Assembly: GCA_022766945.1 (NCBI GenBank)
Contig: JALEOU010000044.1
Location: 1 to 64,000, forward strand
DNA: 64,000 bases
Direction: 5' to 3'
From: Fusicatenibacter sp.
Lineage (GTDB): Bacteria > Bacillota > Clostridia > Lachnospirales > Lachnospiraceae
Below are positions 59,104 to 64,000 of this stretch, piece after piece. The notes beneath the pieces are model-generated. The model searched no databases. It saw only the letters and a list, made by a program, of their open reading frames with translations, and was not told where the DNA came from. Position 1 is the stretch's first letter, and the number at the start of each line of letters is the position of its first letter. The position numbers and the translations under genes are program-made.

Positions 59104-60588
59104 TCAGGAAAGGAGTTCTCTGACCATTTTGGCATCAAAGGTCACGGATTCTACCTGATTTACTTCAATCTGATACAGTGCATTTGCCGCTATATGCTCT
59201 GCTGCCTGCTCGAGGTCACGGATTCCGCTGGTGTTTTCATGCAGCTTGATTACCGCATCCAGGCCATCCGGGCTCAGAATACATTCTTCTTCCCGCATTC
59301 CGATGCGTTTCAGAACTTTTGGGAGCGCATATCTGGAAAAGATGACTTTCTTCTCTTCCGGCGTATAATCCGGTATCTCGATCACGGCGAATCTGGACAT
59401 CAGCGGGGCACTGATCTGACTTTTGTCGTTTGCTGTGGCAATCGGATAAACGCCCACCGTCGGTATCATGCATTCCATATAGTTATCTGTGAATCCAAGA
59501 TTATCCAGCAAAGTCAGAAGAACATCGGCAGGATTTCCGTTTCCCTTACCGGACGCAGCTTTATCCAGCTCATTAATGATAAAAACAAGATTGGATTCGC
59601 CCGCCATGGAAAATGCTTCCATAATAATACCTGGCTTTGCATTCGCATAGATTCTCGAACTACCCGTGAGCTGCTCGGGATCATTGATAGAACTCATATC
59701 CAGCGTCGTCCAGGGCAGTTTCAAAATTCTGGCTACTGCATAGGCAATCTGTGATTTTCCTGTTCCGGCAGGACCGATCAGCAAAAGACCATAAGCCGGA
59801 AGTGTATGTGTACGATTGATCTGAATGATTGTCTCTATAATCCTCTGTTTCACACGCTCCATACCGTAAAGTTCCTCATCCAGAATACGCCGAGCTTCTT
59901 TCGGATCAATCGCTTCAAAATAATTACTCTTCCACTGGATATTCATCATTATGGAGAGTGCACGCTGCGCATGGCGTCGTTCTTCCGGTGAGACTTCGTG
60001 AGAACGTGCAACCGCCAGATTTCTTCTTGCCCACAGTCGAATATTGTCCGGCAGCGTTCTTCCGGCGCAGTTCATAAAATCTGTGATGCTCTGAATGCTG
60101 GTAAGTTTCATACTGTCACCGGTCTCTTCCCGGTCCTCATCTTCCAGCTCCTCTTCCGGTGCATCACTTGAAAGAAGACGTTCAATCATAAACTGCAGAA
60201 AACCATCCTCGGCTGAAAGCTTGACTCCCCCGCCAAAGGCAGTTTCGCGAATCTTATATACAGCATACCCATCTTCGCGGTCACATCCTGAGAGACGTAC
60301 ATGAATATGATTTTCTCCAAGCCACTTCAAAAGACTCACAAATCTGGCATCGATCTTTAAAATATCCGCACTGACCGTTCCGTTTTCCTCTTTGCATTCA
60401 AATGCAGTCCGTTTCGATGGATTGGTAAACACTCCAAGGGAATGGTGTTTCAGTTTTCCCCCCTGATTATCCAAAACCAAAATCGGCTGTTCCGGTGATG
60501 TCACTGATTCATTGGTACGAAAAATTGTATAAGTACACTCGGATACCTTTGTTTTTTCCGGTGAATTGCTAAAATCAAACACTGGCAT
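59104..60588 (-). CDS. Lon-like AAA+ ATPase without protease domain
   Basis: YGMERVKQRIIE, Walker A GPAGTGKS, Walker B-like LVFIINELDKA, arginine-finger region; start at MPVFDFSN. Confidence 0.85.
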   Translation of the reverse strand: MPVFDFSNSPEKTKVSECTYTIFRTNESVTSPEQPILVLDNQGGKLKHHSLGVFTNPSKRTAFECKEENGTVSADILKIDARFVSLLKWLGENHIHVRLSGCDREDGYAVYKIRETAFGGGVKLSAEDGFLQFMIERLLSSDAPEEELEDEDREETGDSMKLTSIQSITDFMNCAGRTLPDNIRLWARRNLAVARSHEVSPEERRHAQRALSIMMNIQWKSNYFEAIDPKEARRILDEELYGMERVKQRIIETIIQINRTHTLPAYGLLLIGPAGTGKSQIAYAVARILKLPWTTLDMSSINDPEQLTGSSRIYANAKPGIIMEAFSMAGESNLVFIINELDKAASGKGNGNPADVLLTLLDNLGFTDNYMECMIPTVGVYPIATANDKSQISAPLMSRFAVIEIPDYTPEEKKVIFSRYALPKVLKRIGMREEECILSPDGLDAVIKLHENTSGIRDLEQAAEHIAANALYQIEVNQVESVTFDAKMVRELLS

Positions 60589-60647
60589 ATGTAATTCCTC
60601 CCATTTTAAAGGCTGATACAAGTCTAGCACGAAATATCTGTCAGGAC

Positions 60648-60702
60648 AATAGAAAAACTGCTGCTTTTGCAATTACTTTTATTACAAAAACAGCAGTTTG
60701 AT
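60648..60702 (-). terminator. Strong hairpin terminator after the oadB/oadG pair
   Basis: AAACTGCTGTTTTTGTAAT / ATTGCAAAAGCAGCAGTTT (19-bp arms with two G-T pairs) then TTTCTATT; boundaries approximate. Confidence 0.8.
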
Positions 60703-60710
60703 TCATTTCT

Positions 60711-60863
60711 TTAAGATTCTTTATCCTTCGGATCGTCCTTTTTTCCGCTGCCGATCTTGCCCATGATCAGCACACAGACCATAATAATCAAAATGGTGAC
60801 AAAAATGCCCGCCATTCCTTTCCCCATAATTTCCAGGGCCTGAATAATTGTCGTTGTATTCAT
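60711..60863 (-). CDS. Small OadG-like membrane subunit (50 aa, absent from ORF track)
   Basis: MNTTTIIQALEIMGKGMAGIFVTILIIMVCVLIMGKIGSGKKDDPKDKES; sits immediately after oadB. Confidence 0.75.
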   Translation of the reverse strand: MNTTTIIQALEIMGKGMAGIFVTILIIMVCVLIMGKIGSGKKDDPKDKES

Positions 60864-60878
60864 TTTCTACCTCCCTTA

Positions 60879-62015
60879 TCAGAGCATACTGGTTACCAGG
60901 TTGATTACCATACCTCCGGCGATGACAGAAGCAATCTGTCCGGAAACATTGGCACCTGCTGCATGCATCAGGATTACATTGCCGGGATCCTCTTCCATTG
61001 CCATCTTCTGTACCACTCTGGAAGACATTGGAAATGCAGAAATACCTGCTCCTCCTATCATCGGATTGATCTTCTTTTTCAGGAAAAGGTTGATGAATTT
61101 TGCAAGCAGCACGCCTCCGATGGTATCCATGACAAATGCAAAGAGACCGATCAGCATAATCAGGAGCGTATCCACACGAACAAAGTTTTCCGCCTGAATA
61201 CTGAAGGAAATGGAAATACCAAGCAACAGAGTGATCAGATTTGCCAGATTATTCTGAGCTGTATCAGAAAGTGTTCCAAGCACTCCACACTCACGAATCA
61301 GGTTTCCAAACATCAGAAATCCTACCAATGCAACAGACTGCGGTGCAATCAGACCGACAATAACGGTAACGATGATCGGGAATGCAATCCGCATTGTTTT
61401 GCTGACGCTCTTCGGGTTATATTCCATATGAATACGGCGTTCTTTTTTTGTCGTTACCAGTCGAATAGCAAACGGCTGAATGATCGGAACCAGTGCCATA
61501 TACGAATATGCCGCTACAGCAATCGGCCCGATGTAATTGGATTTCAACACCTGAGAGACAAGAATTGAAGTCGGTCCATCTGCCGCACCGATAATTCCGA
61601 TCGATGCACAGTCTTTGAGTGGAAAACCACAGACTGCTGCAAGCAGAATCGCTGCAAAGATACCAAACTGAGCTCCGGCTCCAAACAGGAACATGACCGG
61701 GTTCGACAGCAACGGTCCAAAATCAATCATGGCTCCGATTCCGATAAACAGCAGAATCGGCATCGCCTCCGATGCATTGATTCCCACTTCGAAGAGCCAG
61801 GAGATGATACCATGAGACTCAATCCCACCCTGAAGTACCTGATCCAGCACTCCGGAATACGGCAGGTTTACAAGGATTGCACCAAAACCCATCGGCAGAA
61901 GAAGAGACGGTTCATACTCTTTTTTAATCGCCAGATAGATGAGGGCAATGCCTACTGCATACATGACCAGCTGTTTCCAGGTAAGGGCCATAATGCCTTC
62001 CACTAAAAATTCCAT
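60879..62015 (-). CDS. oadB: Sodium-translocating decarboxylase beta subunit (OadB/GcdB family)
   Basis: IGAMIDFGPLLSNP; GAADGPTSILVSQ; GGAGISAFPMSSRVVQK; GANVSGQIASVIAGG. Confidence 0.93.
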   Translation of the reverse strand: MEFLVEGIMALTWKQLVMYAVGIALIYLAIKKEYEPSLLLPMGFGAILVNLPYSGVLDQVLQGGIESHGIISWLFEVGINASEAMPILLFIGIGAMIDFGPLLSNPVMFLFGAGAQFGIFAAILLAAVCGFPLKDCASIGIIGAADGPTSILVSQVLKSNYIGPIAVAAYSYMALVPIIQPFAIRLVTTKKERRIHMEYNPKSVSKTMRIAFPIIVTVIVGLIAPQSVALVGFLMFGNLIRECGVLGTLSDTAQNNLANLITLLLGISISFSIQAENFVRVDTLLIMLIGLFAFVMDTIGGVLLAKFINLFLKKKINPMIGGAGISAFPMSSRVVQKMAMEEDPGNVILMHAAGANVSGQIASVIAGGMVINLVTSML

Positions 62016-62097
62016 TTCACAGTTCCTCCATTGTTTTCTTGGTTTTCGGAGTATTCATGCTTTTGCATGACCGCTGACAGAGCTATCACGATGAATG

Positions 62098-62150
62098 AAA
62101 AAAAAGACTTTTATTGCATCGAAAGATTTGTCCTGATGCAATAAAAGTCT
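62098..62150 (-). terminator. Riboswitch-controlled terminator upstream of oadB
   Basis: GACTTTTATTGCATC / GATGCAATAAAAGTC perfect stem followed by T8 on minus strand. Confidence 0.88.
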
Positions 62151-62268
62151 CGCTATTTCAATCTCCTGCGGATCATGGCATCAAAAGCCATAACCGGGTC
62201 TGTCGCATGAAAATCCATTCGATCGCCTAAACCATCTCTTCTGGCAGCTACTCCCTTTTATCTTTTTT
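62141..62268 (-). promoter_or_regulatory. yybP-ykoY-like (manganese) riboswitch
   Basis: Minus strand ATAAAAGGGAGTAGCTGCC ... GACAGACCCGGTTATGG ... AATAGCGAGACTTTTAT: AAAGGGAGUAGC start and AGCRAGACYUUU end of the yybP-ykoY motif. Confidence 0.75.
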
Positions 62269-62298
62269 ATTATAAACAGTTCTGTCATCAAGTGTCAA
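62269..62298 (-). promoter_or_regulatory. Sigma-A-type promoter for the riboswitch-oadB transcript
   Basis: TTGACA-18 bp-TATAAT on minus strand. Confidence 0.8.
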
Positions 62299-62307
62299 CG
62301 CCTTTTT

Positions 62308-63252
62308 TCAAATCAATGCAAACGTTTTTAAAAGATACAGCCAAAACGTCAGAGTAAAAGCACTCCCGCAGGTGGTCAGCATTACCGTGTTTGCTGTCAG
62401 AGAGCCTTCATGTCCCATATTTTTTGCCATCACAAAACAAGTGACCGTCGTTGCGGACCCTAACATCACAAGAATCGCGATCAGTTTTTCCTCCCTGAAT
62501 CCAAGAGCAATCGCGATGGGAAGAAATACCGCAGCAAGTCCAACCAGCTTAATCAAAGCAGCTGCAATCCCCGGTTTCAGATTCTTTGCTGCACTTTTCG
62601 CCTGAAAGGAGGCTCCCATTGCGATCAGCCCCAAAGGAGTGGCCAGAACTGCAAGATTCTGAACCGTTTTTGCCAGAATCGGCGGCTTTGGTATCCGAAG
62701 TACCGACCAGATCAGGCCGATCACTATTCCAAGGATAATCGGATTCGTCACAATTCCTTTGAGGGTTTTTTTCACAAATTTTCCATCGATAGGTTCTCTT
62801 TTCGGGCTGAACACAGAGAGCACCACGACCGCCATTACATTGTAGAGAGGTACACTGCTGATAATCATCAGCGGAGCCATCCCGGAGTTTCCATAAATAT
62901 TCTGAATAAATGCAATTCCGAGAATCGCTGCACTGCTTCGGTAGGATGCCTGAATAAATTCACCCTGAAGTGTCCTGTCTTTCAGGCAAAAGGATAATGC
63001 CCAGACCGCCAGGATGGACAGCATCGTCGCCACAAAGCAAAAGAGGACAAAACGCGTATCCCATACCGTAAAGAAATCAGAATCTGAAAGATCCGAAAAG
63101 AGCAGTACCGGAAGCGCAATTTTGAATACAAATCGATTCAGCTTTTCCGTAAATGTCTCGTCCAGAATACCCACCTTCCGAAACAGAAGTCCCAGGAGCA
63201 TAGTCAGGAAAATGGGCATCGTGGCATTCAGACTGAAAATCAGATTTTCCAT
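62308..63252 (-). CDS. AEC-family (auxin efflux carrier-like) transporter
   Basis: [32 protein letters not shown]; multi-TM; TAATG overlap with preceding gene. Confidence 0.9.
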   Translation of the reverse strand: MENLIFSLNATMPIFLTMLLGLLFRKVGILDETFTEKLNRFVFKIALPVLLFSDLSDSDFFTVWDTRFVLFCFVATMLSILAVWALSFCLKDRTLQGEFIQASYRSSAAILGIAFIQNIYGNSGMAPLMIISSVPLYNVMAVVVLSVFSPKREPIDGKFVKKTLKGIVTNPIILGIVIGLIWSVLRIPKPPILAKTVQNLAVLATPLGLIAMGASFQAKSAAKNLKPGIAAALIKLVGLAAVFLPIAIALGFREEKLIAILVMLGSATTVTCFVMAKNMGHEGSLTANTVMLTTCGSAFTLTFWLYLLKTFALI

Positions 63253-64000
63253 TACATCGGCTTCCCTGCAAGGACTTCCTGGTAATCCTTGTAGTTCTCT
63301 TCCAGAAGTTTCGGTGTATTTAGACCGTAGGGACACTTCTTCCTGCATGCTCCGCAGTGCAGGCATCCCTCAATCTTTTTCATCATCTCCTGGGCCTTCG
63401 GTGTAAGCCAATTTGCTGAGGGTGAGCGCCGTAAAAGAAGACTCATACGGGCACAGGTATTGATTTCAATTCCTGCAGGACACGGCATACAGTATCCGCA
63501 TCCACGGCAGAAGTTACCGGAGAGCTGCTCTTTATCTCTTCGAATGATCTCTTCTATCGTTTCATCCATTGCCGGAGGACACTGGATATATCCGAGAAAC
63601 TCGTCCAGCTCACGTTCTCTTTGTACACCCCAGATCGGCAAAACGTTCTCATACTGATCCTCAAATGCATAAGCAGCAGCCGAATTGGTGATCAGACCGC
63701 CGGACAGTGCTTTCATTGCAATAAATCCCATATTCTTCTCTTTGCATTTCTCCACCAGAGAAATCTCTGCCGGCGTCGCAAGATAGCAGAAGGGGAACTG
63801 CAGTGTTTCATACAGACCGGACCCGATGATTTCTTCTGCTACGTTAAGCCGGTGATTTGTTATTCCAATGTGACGAATTTTTCCCTGCGCTTTCGCCTCC
63901 ACCATAGCCTCATACAAGCCGGTACCATCACCCGGGTGCGGACAAAACGAGGGATTATGGAACTGATAGATATCTATGTAATCCGTCCGGAGAAGCCGAA
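63252..64000 (-). CDS. Aldo/keto reductase with C-terminal 4Fe-4S domain (5' end beyond window)
   Basis: [11 protein letters not shown]... [13 protein letters not shown]-term [16 protein letters not shown] and [15 protein letters not shown]; frame stays open to base 64000. Confidence 0.92.
   Translation of the reverse strand, partial: RLLRTDYIDIYQFHNPSFCPHPGDGTGLYEAMVEAKAQGKIRHIGITNHRLNVAEEIIGSGLYETLQFPFCYLATPAEISLVEKCKEKNMGFIAMKALSGGLITNSAAAYAFEDQYENVLPIWGVQRERELDEFLGYIQCPPAMDETIEEIIRRDKEQLSGNFCRGCGYCMPCPAGIEINTCARMSLLLRRSPSANWLTPKAQEMMKKIEGCLHCGACRKKCPYGLNTPKLLEENYKDYQEVLAGKPM

Overview
The window is a chromosomal segment of a low-GC anaerobic Firmicute, probably Lachnospiraceae-like (inferred from gene content only). 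It is mostly a cobamide (B12) region on the minus strand. This comprises a BtuFCD-type uptake operon behind a cobalamin riboswitch, a divergent cbiK, a long hemA-hemC/cobA/hemD-hemL-cbi/cob operon with two multi-domain fusions, and a cobT-cobU-cobS-(cobU-like)-cobC-amidohydrolase operon. Amino-acid genes are also present: aspA, thrC, leuA with a T-box, leuCD, ilvC and ilvN. Other content includes alaS, tyrS with a T-box, a two-component system with a PepSY lipoprotein, a MutS-like membrane ATPase, a four-gene SipW-type/SpaA surface-fibre cassette, a cell-wall hydrolase with choline-binding-like repeats, tRNA-Pro(GGG), a stand-alone Spo0A-C protein, a divergent [FeFe] hydrogenase next to a Lon-like AAA+ protein, and an OadB/OadG pair behind a yybP-ykoY-like (Mn2+) riboswitch. 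The main hunting results are: (1) that riboswitch/terminator switch in front of oadB; (2) an amidohydrolase translationally coupled to cobC, plus a CobU paralog with a degenerate P-loop; (3) the surface-fibre cassette; (4) the Spo0A-C protein with three 0A-like boxes spaced exactly 10 bp apart; (5) a dispersed repeat family bounded by TTACTGTTCAG/CTGAACAGTAA; (6) a malic-enzyme relic at the 3' end of aspA. No database search or folding program was run. All assignments come from reading the sequence and the supplied ORFs.
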